Positions 1-7,720 of a stretch of 36,107 bases of DNA are shown in pieces. Position 1 is the first letter of the stretch. Every line of letters begins with the position of its first letter. The notes below the pieces were generated by a model. It saw only the letters and a program-made list of their open reading frames with translations. It did no database searches and had not been told where the DNA came from. The translations under genes were made by a program, and so were the position numbers. Source of the stretch: Bacteroidales bacterium (GTDB taxonomy: Bacteria > Bacteroidota > Bacteroidia > Bacteroidales > Tenuifilaceae); NCBI GenBank assembly GCA_028680705.1, contig JAQUJY010000024.1:1-36107 (forward strand), given 5' to 3'.

Positions 1-413
1 AAGAAGAATTCGGAAAAAACTTTGCCCTGAAAAATATTTTTAGCTGCTTCTTTTAAAACAGGTAATCCTACTGGCGCATTGGCCAATATGTACCAAGCAA
101 CCCTTAACCAACCCAAAAACCAAGGCTGGGAAAAGAAATTATCAAGAACAATTGCAATAGATAGTAATAGGAATGAAATAATTGCGGGGAAAAAAATTCT
201 CAAAGTAATGCTGTTACCACTTGAATGGTTGTTAGCATTTTCGATTGTTTGTGCTTCCTTTTTTGTTCTTTCAAAAACAGGTTTAGTGGTAGCGCAACAG
301 CCATCCTCTTCGTGTTCGTTATTTAGTTGCAGGTCGGCAATAAGGTTTATTTTCTCTTCCAGGGTACAGCAAAGTTGCTTACCGTTTTCATCGTATATAT
401 GCTTATGGCTCAT
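1..413 (-). CDS. Heavy-metal translocating P-type ATPase (Zn/Cd/Co type), N-terminal part only
   Basis: The frame starts at the ATG complementary to 411-413 and runs off the left edge, giving about 137 residues. The cytosolic N-terminus carries two Cys-Cys pairs (near residues 15-16 and 39-40) and acidic/His residues that could bind soft metals. A hydrophobic helix follows from about residue 72. The visible part ends in a PVLKEAAKNIFQGKVF-type segment, which in ZntA/CadA-like ATPases lies just after the second membrane helix. The family exports zinc, cadmium, cobalt or lead across the inner membrane using ATP. The phosphorylation DKTG motif and the CPC metal site lie outside the window, so the metal cannot be assigned. 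The gene is divergent from a cupin gene, and no metal-responsive regulator is visible beside it. Confidence 0.72.
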   Translation of the reverse strand, partial: MSHKHIYDENGKQLCCTLEEKINLIADLQLNNEHEEDGCCATTKPVFERTKKEAQTIENANNHSSGNSITLRIFFPAIISFLLLSIAIVLDNFFSQPWFLGWLRVAWYILANAPVGLPVLKEAAKNIFQGKVFSEFF

Positions 414-562
414 TTTTTTAAGATGTGATTTATCGAGGGTGTTTGTGTGTGTTGGCTGTGTTCTTTTACTTCCCAGCCCATTCTCCTCCTAATAAGGACA
501 AAACATCTCCATAAAACTTTTGTTTAACGGATAAGAGAATTGAACCATTTAAAAGGCATACT

Positions 563-859
563 ATGGAAAAAGTAACCAAACCCAAAGTAAGGCTATTGGC
601 TAGAGGGGGAAAATTTGTTGCTAAACAGATGGAGGCTAACGCTGGAGACCTTTTGCCGAAACATCTTGCAAACATTGAGTCTGTACTGATTGTACTGGAA
701 GGTGAATGTGTTTTGGCATTGTCCGGTACTGAGCATGTACTAAAGCAGGGCGACAGTTTTATTGTGCCCCCAAAAATAGAGCATCAGATTAGGGTAATTG
801 AGGACTTTAGGGCTGTTCATGTGATGACCAATGATATAGAGTTCAAGTTTTTTGAATAA
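563..859 (+). CDS. Small single-domain cupin protein
   Basis: This 98-residue protein is one cupin barrel. Motif 1 is reduced: one His near residue 34 and a Glu near 39 are present, but the usual HxH pair is not. Motif 2 is clear as GDSFIVPPKIEH (residues 63-74), and a further His sits near residue 86. Cupins of this size are metal-binding enzymes or ligand sensors, often for sugars or small acids. The substrate cannot be read from the sequence. The gene is divergent from the metal ATPase with 149 bp between the starts, so shared control is possible but not shown. The next gene downstream is convergent and lies beyond a repeat-filled gap. Confidence 0.75.
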   Translation: MEKVTKPKVRLLARGGKFVAKQMEANAGDLLPKHLANIESVLIVLEGECVLALSGTEHVLKQGDSFIVPPKIEHQIRVIEDFRAVHVMTNDIEFKFFE

Positions 860-1291
860 GACATGTCTAGTGCCTTTTGTGGTTTCAATCTATTTTTATT
901 CATCTATCCAGTATTTTGAGATAAAACAGGCGATACAGCGTACTTTCTGTTGAAGCAATCTGTCCCTTTCCGTCATTGCAATAAAACTCATGTTTTATGG
1001 GAGTTTTAGAAGCAATCTATCACTCCGCACATTTATCATACCAATAATTTAGGCCTGTTGAGCAGATTTAGCTCGTAATAAAAGATTGCTTCTCCCGTCA
1101 AAGTACGTCGGTATCGCAATGACAGGAAGAGTGCGATTACGGAAAGTGGAAAGTGTAATGACAGGAAAAGAGGGGAGAGTGCAATGACGCAATAAAAGCA
1201 GTACTGACGCGGACTTGTTATCCATGCCATGCTAAACAAAAACAATCCAATTAATGCTCATACTATTTTGGGTATCAGTATTGTGGTTGTC
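860..1291. repeat. Intergenic gap holding decayed repeat element, copy A
   Basis: No gene is credible in these 432 bases between convergent genes. The stretch from about 930 to 1242 belongs to the repeat family also seen at 3296-3525 and 5126-5271. Bases 930-963 match 3366-3399 at 30 of 34 positions. This copy also contains an inverted arrangement: the complement of 1083-1117 again reads GCGATAC...CGTACTTT...GAAGCAATCT, matching the left arm. Its right end (about 1205-1241) carries the same closing block as the other copies, a GCGGACTTG-like stretch followed by GCTAAACAAAAA. The short open frames here are chance readings through the repeat. Confidence 0.75.
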
Positions 1292-2495
1292 TTATTTGTG
1301 TAGTGGCAATGAAAAAGAGAAATTCGACCCTTTCTCTACCATACTCTCAGCCCAAATTTTGCCGTTGTTTTGTTTAATAAATTCTTTACAAAGAATCAAA
1401 CCCAACCCAGTTCCTTTCTCTTGTAGTGTTCCAAGGGTCGAACTCATTTTGTCAATTTTGAATAGCATATCAACCTGCTCTTCTGGAATTCCAACTCCGT
1501 TGTCAATTATCGAAATAGTTAGCTCAACTTGCTCAACAGTTGATGTAATAGTAATTTTCCCATGAGGCTGGGTGAATTTAAAGGCGTTAGATATTAAATT
1601 TCTCAGCACGATGCTAATCATGGTTTTATCGGCATAAACTTGAGTGCCAGGGGAGAGTGTGCTTGAAATATCGATGGACTTTTGCTCAGCGCTAACTGTC
1701 ATTAAGAGTATTGCTTCATTGACAATTGTATTTATCTCGAAATGTTCTGGCTTGAATTTCATGCGGCCGGTTTGTACTTGCGACCACTCCATAAGGTTCA
1801 TTAACAAATCCAACGCCTTGTTTGACGATTGGTTGATAATTTGTGCGTATTCATCAATCTCTTCAATATTTTTATTCTTTATCTGTTCTAAAAGAAGATC
1901 GCTAAAGCCGATAATAGCTGCGAATGGGTTTTTTAGGTCGTGGGCAATAATTGAGAAAATCTTATCTTTAGTAGCGTTAAGTTTTTTAAGTTCTTTGTTT
2001 TGTTTCTCAATAATTAATTCTTTTGCTCTTCGCTCCGAAAGGTCTTCAATAATGCCCCAAACCACTTTTCTTCTATCCGTATCGACAAAAAGAAAACCAC
2101 TTATAGAAAGGGGGTATCGTGAACCGTCTTTGCGAATGTATTCTTTAAAGTTTGGTCCAAAACGACCTGTTTCATTTAATGTTTGAAACTGTATAGCCTC
2201 TTGTTCTTCATATTCCAGAGGGGGTAATATCCCAGAAACTTAAGTTCAGAAATTCTTCTTTGGTATATCCTGTTGATTCTAAAATGGAGTTATTGACCTC
2301 TAAAAAATCACCTGTTTCGTGAATTATCATTGCCATGCCTACAGGAGATTGCTCAAATAGCATTCGAAATTTATCTTGAGCAAGTCTTCGTTCGGTGATA
2401 TTCTGTTCAAAAGTTAATTTTAGTAGATTATTCTCCTGCTCTAATCTCTTCAGTTCTAGTATGAGTTCTTCCCTTGTTTTGTCTTGGTCATTCAT
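1292..2495 (-). pseudogene. PAS-domain sensor histidine kinase, split by a one-base frameshift
   Basis: Two adjacent minus-strand frames make one kinase. The first (2208-2495) begins MNDQDKTREEL, has a short coiled coil and then a PAS domain ending in SFWDITP. The second frame carries the rest of the PAS fold (EYEEQEA..., IRKDGSRYPLS, FLFVD) into an H-box with the phospho-acceptor His in SIIAHDLKNPF, an N-box (NLISNAFKF), and the G1 (DNGVGIP) and G2 (KGTGLGL) boxes. The shift lies at a five-G run at 2220-2224 (plus strand); removing one base restores DITPLEYEEQE. The repaired protein would be about 400 residues and soluble, with no membrane segment. No response regulator is adjacent. A true frameshift and a homopolymer read error are both possible. 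All catalytic motifs are otherwise intact. Confidence 0.85.
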
Positions 2496-2603
2496 TATGA
2501 TGCTCCTATTTTAACAAAGAATTTTTTTTGTAGCAAATGCTTTTTTAGGATTTGTAAAACTTTCCTAAAGTATAAATTAAATTGATAGTTTCATTGATTT
2601 AGC

Positions 2604-2624
2604 TGTAAACATACAACTTTTTGG
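2604..2624 (-). promoter_or_regulatory. Shared module, copy 1, upstream of the histidine kinase
   Basis: On the minus strand this reads CCAAAAAGTTGTATGTTTACA, about 109 bp before the kinase start. TATGTTTA resembles the Bacteroidota -7 box TAnnTTTG, and a TTG lies 17 bases upstream of it. The same block recurs before two other minus-strand genes (3296-3316 and 5126-5146). Promoter function is inferred. It could equally be the edge of a repeat element. Confidence 0.4.
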
Positions 2625-2688
2625 CTTTAACAATTTGGAAATTTGCTTTGCAAAAACTCTTTATCAATAGGCTCACCTGCACAGTACA

Positions 2689-3171
2689 TTATATAATATT
2701 AAAGCTTCCCATTTCCACTCTCTGCTTAATTTCGTAAGTTTCGAACCCAAACTTTGCCCATGTTTTTTTTCCGATTTCGTTTTTGACAAGTACCGATAAT
2801 TCAACGTGTTCTACGCCTTTGCTTTCAAACCACTTTTTAAGTTCTATTAAGAACTTTCTGGCTATACCGAGTTTACGATATTCTCCTTCCACAAATACAT
2901 CATTTATATATCCATTTTCAGCAATCTTGAATATTGGTGATCTTGCTTGGATCTCTCCTGCAGCATAACCAATTAGTTTACCGTTTTTTTTAGCAACCAG
3001 AAGAAGCCTGTTCTCAGAATTCAAACATTTTTCTAGAAAATTTCGATATACCTTATCAACGGATTCTATTGGAGTAAAATAGGGATCGAGCTCGGAATGT
3101 TGTTTTAATAAAATGAGACCATACTTTGTAACTTGTTCTATGTCTTGTAAATTTGCTCTTCTTATTTTCAT
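2689..3171 (-). CDS. GNAT-family N-acetyltransferase
   Basis: This 160-residue single GNAT domain starts MKIRRANLQD, the usual first strand of the fold. The acetyl-CoA pyrophosphate-binding motif A is visible as DVFVEGEYRKLGIARKFL (about residues 91-108), with the R-x-x-G-x-A core. The C-terminal part, KTWAKFGFETYE, is the typical motif B region. Such enzymes move an acetyl group from acetyl-CoA to an amine on a small molecule, an antibiotic or a protein. The acceptor cannot be assigned. It is a lone minus-strand gene between the kinase and repeat copy B, with a candidate promoter module at 3296-3316. Confidence 0.85.
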   Translation of the reverse strand: MKIRRANLQDIEQVTKYGLILLKQHSELDPYFTPIESVDKVYRNFLEKCLNSENRLLLVAKKNGKLIGYAAGEIQARSPIFKIAENGYINDVFVEGEYRKLGIARKFLIELKKWFESKGVEHVELSVLVKNEIGKKTWAKFGFETYEIKQRVEMGSFNII

Positions 3172-3295
3172 ACTGATTAGTTTAATTAATTTTATACGAG
3201 TTAATCTTGTTGACGTTTTTGAATTTTAGGTTGAATTAATACCGCTCGCTATAACTTCTCGAAAAGAATAAGTTGATACGATAATCTTGTTGACC

Positions 3296-3316
3296 TGTAA
3301 ACATACAAATTTTTGA
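3296..3316 (-). promoter_or_regulatory. Shared module, copy 2, upstream of the GNAT gene
   Basis: Minus-strand reading TCAAAAATTTGTATGTTTACA, about 125 bp before the GNAT start, with a TATGTTTA box like TAnnTTTG. It is also the left edge of repeat copy B. A 13-base direct repeat TAATCTTGTTGAC (3202-3214 and 3282-3294) lies between it and the gene. Function is inferred. Confidence 0.4.
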
Positions 3317-3507
3317 CAGCACCTATTGGGCTATTGCGATAATGAGAATTGCCCGACCCGTTATAGCGAGACAGTGTACTTTCTGTCGACGCAATCTGTT
3401 TAGGGGAAAGTTTGTAACAACAGATTGCTTTGTCGCAAAAAGCGCTCCGCGCAATGACGAAAGGGGAACATTGCTGTTGCGGACTTTGAGTCCTTGCCTT
3501 GCTGAAC

Positions 3508-3525
3508 AAAAAACGCACACGTGCG
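3508..3525 (-). terminator. Intrinsic terminator of the beta-lactamase-like gene
   Basis: On the minus strand a CGCAC/GTGCG stem (3514-3525) is followed at once by six T. It lies 38 bases after the stop codon of the serine hydrolase gene. The T tract is the end of repeat copy B. Confidence 0.6.
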
Positions 3526-3562
3526 AGCAGAAGCGCAAAGCCATCCACTCGATTAATATGGG

Positions 3563-4969
3563 TTATTTATTTTCTAGTATCCCGATTAATCCGAAACCAA
3601 GGCTGTCAATGTTTTTCATTTTGGGATTAAAAGTTGAAACATTAGATAAAATGATTACGGCGTTCTTATCTTCAATGCTAATAGCTAATGTAGAAGAATA
3701 TCCTGCCGTTCCTCCATTATGCCAAAACAGCTCTTTATCATTTTCAGATTTTAATATATGCCAACCTAAACCGATTTTCATCTTTTCGTTGACCTTAAAA
3801 GTTGTTTTTCTGGTTAGGGATAGTTCTGTATTTTCGGGATTAAACTGAGCCTTTGCAAATTTCACCAAATCTTCCGTAGCTGATAATATTCCACCGCCAC
3901 CAAACAAAACGTCAAAATCCCAATTAGAAACTATTTCTCCATACGTATCTAGTCCTTTTACAAGGCTATTGTTTAGATTATTTGAACTTGTAAAGGAATT
4001 AGTCATTTCGTATTTATCGAAAATTCTATTCTGCAGTAATTCTTGAAAACTTGTTTTTTGAGATAAGCCAAGTGTATAGCCTAATAATCCTGCTCCTAGG
4101 TTTGAGTAAAAGTAGGCTTTTGCAGGTTCTCTTTCAAGTGCTACAATATTTTCAAGATAATCATCAAGTTCCTTTTTTTTGTAGTTTTTGTACGGATTGT
4201 GTTCATTAGATAAATCCAAGTTTTCAGGTAGGCGGGGTAATCCGGAAGTGTGATTGGCTAAACTTTCAAATGTAATCTTTGTATTGTCTTTAAAAGCAAA
4301 AGGATAATAGCCGTTGATATAATCCGTCAATTTGATTTTATTCTCCACTACTAATGAGGCTAAAACGGTTGATGTAAATACTTTTGTAATGGAACCAATT
4401 TCAAATATTTTGTTTTTATTGTCAATAGGTTTTATGGTGTCATTTTCTTTTATTATTCCGTAATAATTGATTTCATTGTTATGAATTATGCCAATGGAGA
4501 GCTGCGTGTTGTTAGGGAAATCTTTACACTTTGAGAAAATTAAATTTGAAATCTCTTTTGGATAATTATTCAAAGCATTAATTGCCATACTTTCATTTAC
4601 CTTCACTGCTTCATAAGGCTTAATAGAAAGACCATTTATTTTATTGTGGCCATCAAGTGAGATATTAACTGATAAAATTGCGTTCTCAAATTGAGTTTTA
4701 TAGCTTGCATAAGTTCCTTTTTGATAGTTTACAAACTCTTTATTCTCGATTTTCCCAAATTGAGTTCTCAAACTCATTAAAAACTGTTTAGTGCTCTCGA
4801 GAGGTAAAGCCTGCTTCATTTTAGATGAAAAACTATTGAAGATTTCGTTATATTTTTCTGTATTGTAATATGCTTGAAAACTGTCAATTGCAAATGAATA
4901 ATTTTCAGTTTGAGCAAATAATACATTTGTCGTAAGTGTTATTACCAGAAATAAAAACAATCTTTTCAT
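3563..4969 (-). CDS. Secreted serine beta-lactamase-family hydrolase with DUF3887-like N-terminal domain
   Basis: This 468-residue protein has a signal peptide (MKRLFLFLVITLTTNVLFAQ) and is therefore exported. Residues 25-125 look like the small DUF3887-type alpha/beta domain often placed before beta-lactamase domains. The hydrolase domain has all three class C/PBP motifs: SxxK as S193-ITK196, YSN as Y288-N290, and HNGGTAG at 417-423 in the position of the KTG/HxG box. Family members include class C beta-lactamases, D-aminopeptidases, esterases and peptidoglycan-acting enzymes. Nothing here separates true antibiotic hydrolysis from peptide or ester cleavage, and no AmpR-type regulator is adjacent. 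The gene stands alone, with a candidate promoter module at 5126-5146 and a terminator at 3508-3525. Confidence 0.88.
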   Translation of the reverse strand: MKRLFLFLVITLTTNVLFAQTENYSFAIDSFQAYYNTEKYNEIFNSFSSKMKQALPLESTKQFLMSLRTQFGKIENKEFVNYQKGTYASYKTQFENAILSVNISLDGHNKINGLSIKPYEAVKVNESMAINALNNYPKEISNLIFSKCKDFPNNTQLSIGIIHNNEINYYGIIKENDTIKPIDNKNKIFEIGSITKVFTSTVLASLVVENKIKLTDYINGYYPFAFKDNTKITFESLANHTSGLPRLPENLDLSNEHNPYKNYKKKELDDYLENIVALEREPAKAYFYSNLGAGLLGYTLGLSQKTSFQELLQNRIFDKYEMTNSFTSSNNLNNSLVKGLDTYGEIVSNWDFDVLFGGGGILSATEDLVKFAKAQFNPENTELSLTRKTTFKVNEKMKIGLGWHILKSENDKELFWHNGGTAGYSSTLAISIEDKNAVIILSNVSTFNPKMKNIDSLGFGLIGILENK

Positions 4970-5001
4970 GCGTCTATTTTTAGTTTTTTAAAGACAGGGA
5001 T

Positions 5002-5059
5002 GGAACATCCATGGGATAGTCATTCGTTTATGCGTTAAGGCTATTATTATGGATGTTTC
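5002..5059. repeat. Inverted repeat in the leader of the beta-lactamase-like gene
   Basis: GGAACATCCAT (5002-5012) pairs with ATGGATGTTTC (5049-5059) with one mismatch, around a 36-base loop. It lies 33-90 bases upstream of the minus-strand start at 4969. It could be a regulator binding site or a leader stem. No function is shown. Confidence 0.4.
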
Positions 5060-5125
5060 ATTTTTTAAAATGATTACAAATCTCTCTAAAGGTATGAATT
5101 GACTTTGTAATTCCGTTGATTCATT

Positions 5126-5146
5126 AGTAAATATACAAATTTTTGG
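5126..5146 (-). promoter_or_regulatory. Shared module, copy 3, upstream of the beta-lactamase-like gene
   Basis: The minus strand reads CCAAAAATTTGTATATTTACT, about 157 bp before the start, with a TATATTTA box like TAnnTTTG. It is the third occurrence of the module at 2604-2624 and 3296-3316. It is also the left edge of repeat copy C. Confidence 0.4.
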
Positions 5147-5247
5147 GATTAACTATTGGGATATTGTGACGACGTAAAAAGCGCTCCGCGCAGTGATGAA
5201 AAGGGAAAGATTACTGGTGTAGGCGTGGAGCCCATGACTTGTTAAAC

Positions 5248-5271
5248 AAAAAAGCGTGGATTAATCCACGC
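5248..5271 (-). terminator. Intrinsic terminator of smpB
   Basis: GCGTGGATTAATCCACGC (5254-5271) is a perfect 7-bp stem with a TTAA loop. On the minus strand it is followed by six T, and it lies 38 bases beyond the smpB stop. This is a textbook rho-independent terminator, and the T tract is again supplied by the end of a repeat copy. Confidence 0.8.
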
Positions 5272-5309
5272 GAACTGAAGTTTAGGTTAATCAGAACAAT
5301 TAGTATGGC

Positions 5310-5765
5310 TTAGTATTTCCTTAACCTTTCGAGTTCTCTTTTGGAATCTTTCGCTTTAAGGTCTTCCCTTTTATCGTGAATTTTTTTACCTCTTGCTAAA
5401 CCGATATCAACCTTTGCTATGCCTTTTGGGTTAATAAAGAGCTTTAGCGCAACTATTGTTAGGCCTTTCTCCTTAGTACTTCGAAAGAGTTTACGGAGCT
5501 CGTTTTTGTTCAGGAGCAGCTTGCGCTCGCGCTTTGGCTCATGGTTGTTGTATGTACCAAAGGAGTATTCTGCAATATGCATCCCGGTTAGCCAAAGTTC
5601 ACCCTTAATAAACTTGCAATACGCATCAACCATACTGGCTTTACCCAGCCGTATCGATTTAATTTCAGTTCCGGTGAGCACTACTCCAGCCATGAACTTC
5701 TCCAGTATTTCGTACTGAAAGTATGCTTTTTTGTTCTTTATTACAATCTTGTTCGGAACTGCCAT
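5310..5765 (-). CDS. smpB: SsrA-binding protein SmpB
   Basis: At 151 residues it has the usual SmpB length. It begins with an [10 protein letters not shown] strand and continues with [23 protein letters not shown], the OB-fold segment that contacts the tRNA-like domain of tmRNA. The basic C-terminal tail [19 protein letters not shown] is the part that enters the empty mRNA channel of a stalled ribosome. SmpB with tmRNA rescues stalled ribosomes and tags the unfinished protein for proteolysis. A ClpS adaptor is encoded further on, but the two act in separate routes. The gene stands alone with its own terminator. I found no tmRNA gene nearby, which is normal. Confidence 0.97.
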   Translation of the reverse strand: MAVPNKIVIKNKKAYFQYEILEKFMAGVVLTGTEIKSIRLGKASMVDAYCKFIKGELWLTGMHIAEYSFGTYNNHEPKRERKLLLNKNELRKLFRSTKEKGLTIVALKLFINPKGIAKVDIGLARGKKIHDKREDLKAKDSKRELERLRKY

Positions 5766-6047
5766 GCCTTTATACTAGTTGTGTTGGGTTTTAAAAATCA
5801 AATGTTAAGATACCTAAAAGGATTACGATATGAAAGAGGTGCAAAATTAGCAAAAATCCTACAATTCTCTTAATAGCAACTGTAGGTGTTTTTTTAACTT
5901 CCAATATAAATTTTAAAAGTAGATGGTATTTTAGCATTTTTGAAATCATAACGTGTTAATACTTGTTATAAAAGTTGTAAGGTTTACAAAATTTGTATTT
6001 TTATGGACTTAACAGATTATAGTTTCCTTATCTATTAATTGCTTTTT

Positions 6048-6980
6048 ATGAAAACATCTAATCCTCAGGGATATAACCTGATTACCATTTTGGGGCCTAC
6101 CGCTGGTGGTAAAACTTCTGTAGCAGCAAATTTGGCTAGCCACATTGGTGCCGAAATAATCAGTGGCGACTCTCGTCAGGTTTACCGCAAAATGGACCTT
6201 GGGACTGGTAAGGATATTGACGATTATACCGTAAATGGCAAGCTGGTTCCCTACCATCTAATCGACCTTTTTGAGCCAGGCTATAAGTTCAATGTTTATG
6301 CCTACCAAACCCAGTTTGTTAAGGTATTTAACGATTTATTGAGCCGTAACGTATTGCCTGTTCTTTGCGGTGGCTCAGGTTTATATATCGAAGCAGCAAT
6401 ACAGGGTTATAGGCTAATTGAGGTTCCGGAGAACAGACAATTGAGGGATGACCTTGCATCGAAAAGCCATGGTGAACTTGAGCGGATGCTTGCATCTATG
6501 AAAAAAATGCACAACCATTCCGACACCGATACGCGTAAGCGCTTACTGAGGGCTATTGAGATTGAGGTTTACTATGCAGATGCTGACCCTGCAAGCTTTG
6601 AGTACCCAACCATAAAGAATATCATCTTTGGAGTTAGATTCCCTCGTCTTCAGCAGCGAGAGCGAATTACTCAACGCCTCCGACAGCGGTTATCGGAGGG
6701 TATGATTGATGAGGTTGAAAATATTTTAGCGGATGGCGTTGACCCTGAAAACTTGATTTATTATGGACTTGAGTATAAGTGGATAACAAAGCATGTGCTT
6801 GGCGAAATATCGTATGATGTTATGTTTGAGGGGTTGAATACGGCAATCCATCAGTTTGCCAAAAGGCAAATGACCTGGTTTCGCCGAATGGAGCGAAACG
6901 GACTTACAATAAACTGGATTGATGGCAATCTGCCAATGGATAGCAAGTTGAACTATATCTACGATAAATTACAGGCATAA
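6048..6980 (+). CDS. miaA: tRNA dimethylallyltransferase MiaA
   Basis: I start at the ATG at 6048, giving 310 residues; a longer reading would need a TTG at 6039. The P-loop is GPTAGGKT (residues 16-23), followed by the DSRQVYRKMDLGTGKD block. GGSGLYIEAAIQG stands where most family members have GGTGLYI. The C-terminal HQFAKRQMTWFRR is the conserved end motif. The enzyme transfers a dimethylallyl group from DMAPP to A37 of tRNAs that read UNN codons. The region after the LFEPGYKFNVYAY segment is short, as in the compact MiaA variant of Bacteroidota. Its substrate is an end product of the mevalonate genes at the far end of the window, but there is no operon link. Confidence 0.95.
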   Translation: MKTSNPQGYNLITILGPTAGGKTSVAANLASHIGAEIISGDSRQVYRKMDLGTGKDIDDYTVNGKLVPYHLIDLFEPGYKFNVYAYQTQFVKVFNDLLSRNVLPVLCGGSGLYIEAAIQGYRLIEVPENRQLRDDLASKSHGELERMLASMKKMHNHSDTDTRKRLLRAIEIEVYYADADPASFEYPTIKNIIFGVRFPRLQQRERITQRLRQRLSEGMIDEVENILADGVDPENLIYYGLEYKWITKHVLGEISYDVMFEGLNTAIHQFAKRQMTWFRRMERNGLTINWIDGNLPMDSKLNYIYDKLQA

Positions 6981-7111
6981 ATTCCTGTGTTGGTTTAAAC
7001 TATTCTTTTTGAAAATAGTCAAAGCTCTGAGACAGAAATATTTTAGGTGTAATTTAGCGTTTTATGCTAACATTTACTATTTTTGATATATCCTAAATTA
7101 ATCAAAATAAA

Positions 7112-7696
7112 TTGCACTTGGACAAGCAGCAGCTTATAGAGAGGTTGAGGTTTACTGCCAGAAAAATTGAGGTTATTCAACTTGCCGAATCGTTTGTTGA
7201 GTTGGGTGTAAAACCCGACGAACTTATGGCATTAAGTTTACACCCAGTTGAGTCGGTTCGTTTTCATTCTGCATGGGTTTTGGAGAATATTCTGTTGTTA
7301 AATCTTGAGGAACTCGACTATTATCTACTCGATTTAGTGTGCTATTTACCAAGGGTTAAAAGCGATAGCGTAAAGAGGCATTTTGCCAAACTGATAGCGG
7401 TAGGAGTAAATAGAATAGTAAAAAAAAGTACTGCAAAAATCTTTGTAAAAATTTTTTGGAGCGAAAATTTGGAGTTGCTTGAGGAAACGTGCTTCAGGTT
7501 GTTTGTTGATGAGAAAACGAAAAGTGCCGTGAAAGTTCATAGCCTTGAAATACTATACCTTTTATCAACAAGAGAGAGGTGGATTGCTGAAGAACTACCC
7601 AATATTATTGAGAACCAAATGTCGTTTGGTTCCCCATCAATACGCACTCGGGGCGAAGAGATTCTTAGAAAACTCTCCATCAATAATATCAACTGA
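7112..7696 (+). CDS. Helical (HEAT/ARM-like) repeat protein of unknown function
   Basis: This open frame of 194 codons has no usable early ATG. TTG at 7112 (or 7118) is the likely start, since an in-frame stop lies at 7094. The protein is predicted to be almost all alpha-helix, with paired amphipathic helices of about 35-40 residues (for example VKPDELMALSLHPVESVRFHSAWVLEN) typical of HEAT or armadillo repeats. No catalytic motif, signal peptide or membrane segment is visible. It lies 131 bp after miaA in the same direction and is convergent with the receiver/PEP-binding gene. A protein-binding scaffold role is a guess from the fold. Confidence 0.65.
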   Translation: MHLDKQQLIERLRFTARKIEVIQLAESFVELGVKPDELMALSLHPVESVRFHSAWVLENILLLNLEELDYYLLDLVCYLPRVKSDSVKRHFAKLIAVGVNRIVKKSTAKIFVKIFWSENLELLEETCFRLFVDEKTKSAVKVHSLEILYLLSTRERWIAEELPNIIENQMSFGSPSIRTRGEEILRKLSINNIN

Positions 7697-7720
7697 TTAA
7701 AATACCTGTCGGGCTAATTA

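Larger units (their letters stand above)
3172..3562. repeat. Intergenic gap holding repeat element, copy B
   Basis: The element runs from about 3296 to 3525 in a 391-base gap without a gene. Blocks in order: TGTAAACATACAAATTTTTG (3296-3315); CTATTGGGCTATTGCGA; a 34-base block shared with copy A (3366-3399); a hairpin pairing CGACGCAATCTGTT (3387-3400) with AACAGATTGCTTTGTCG (3419-3435); AAAAAGCGCTCCGCGC (3437-3452), shared with copy C; and a closing block ending GCTGAACAAAAAA beside a terminator hairpin. The ATTGCTT...GCAATGACG wording resembles palindromic dispersed repeats known from many bacterial genomes. I see no coding sequence in it. Confidence 0.78.
4970..5309. repeat. Intergenic gap holding repeat element, copy C
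   Basis: This 340-base gap contains a shorter, decayed copy of the repeat (about 5126-5271): the left module at 5126-5146, CTATTGGGATATTGTGA, AAAAAGCGCTCCGCGC (5176-5191, identical to 3437-3452), then a closing block ending GTTAAACAAAAAA next to a perfect hairpin. The central GCAATCTGT hairpin of copies A and B is missing, so this looks like an internal deletion derivative. No gene is visible. Confidence 0.72.

Noticed and set aside
79-492. Plus-strand open frame of 137 codons at the left edge
   Set aside because: The opposite strand encodes a clear metal ATPase N-terminus over the same bases. The plus-strand reading is low-complexity Ser/Cys/Phe-rich and has no family features.
3342-3848. 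Plus-strand open frame across repeat copy B and the end of the serine hydrolase
   Set aside because: It reads through a repeat and then antisense of a well-supported gene, with no protein family signal.
860-5309. CRISPR array in the repeat-rich gaps
   Set aside because: The repeated blocks are few, of unequal length, spaced irregularly over kilobases and inverted in one copy. There is no regular repeat-spacer pattern and no cas gene.
4970-6047. tmRNA (ssrA) gene near smpB
   Set aside because: No tRNA-like acceptor stem pair, CCA-type end or tag-peptide frame was found in the gaps on either side of smpB.
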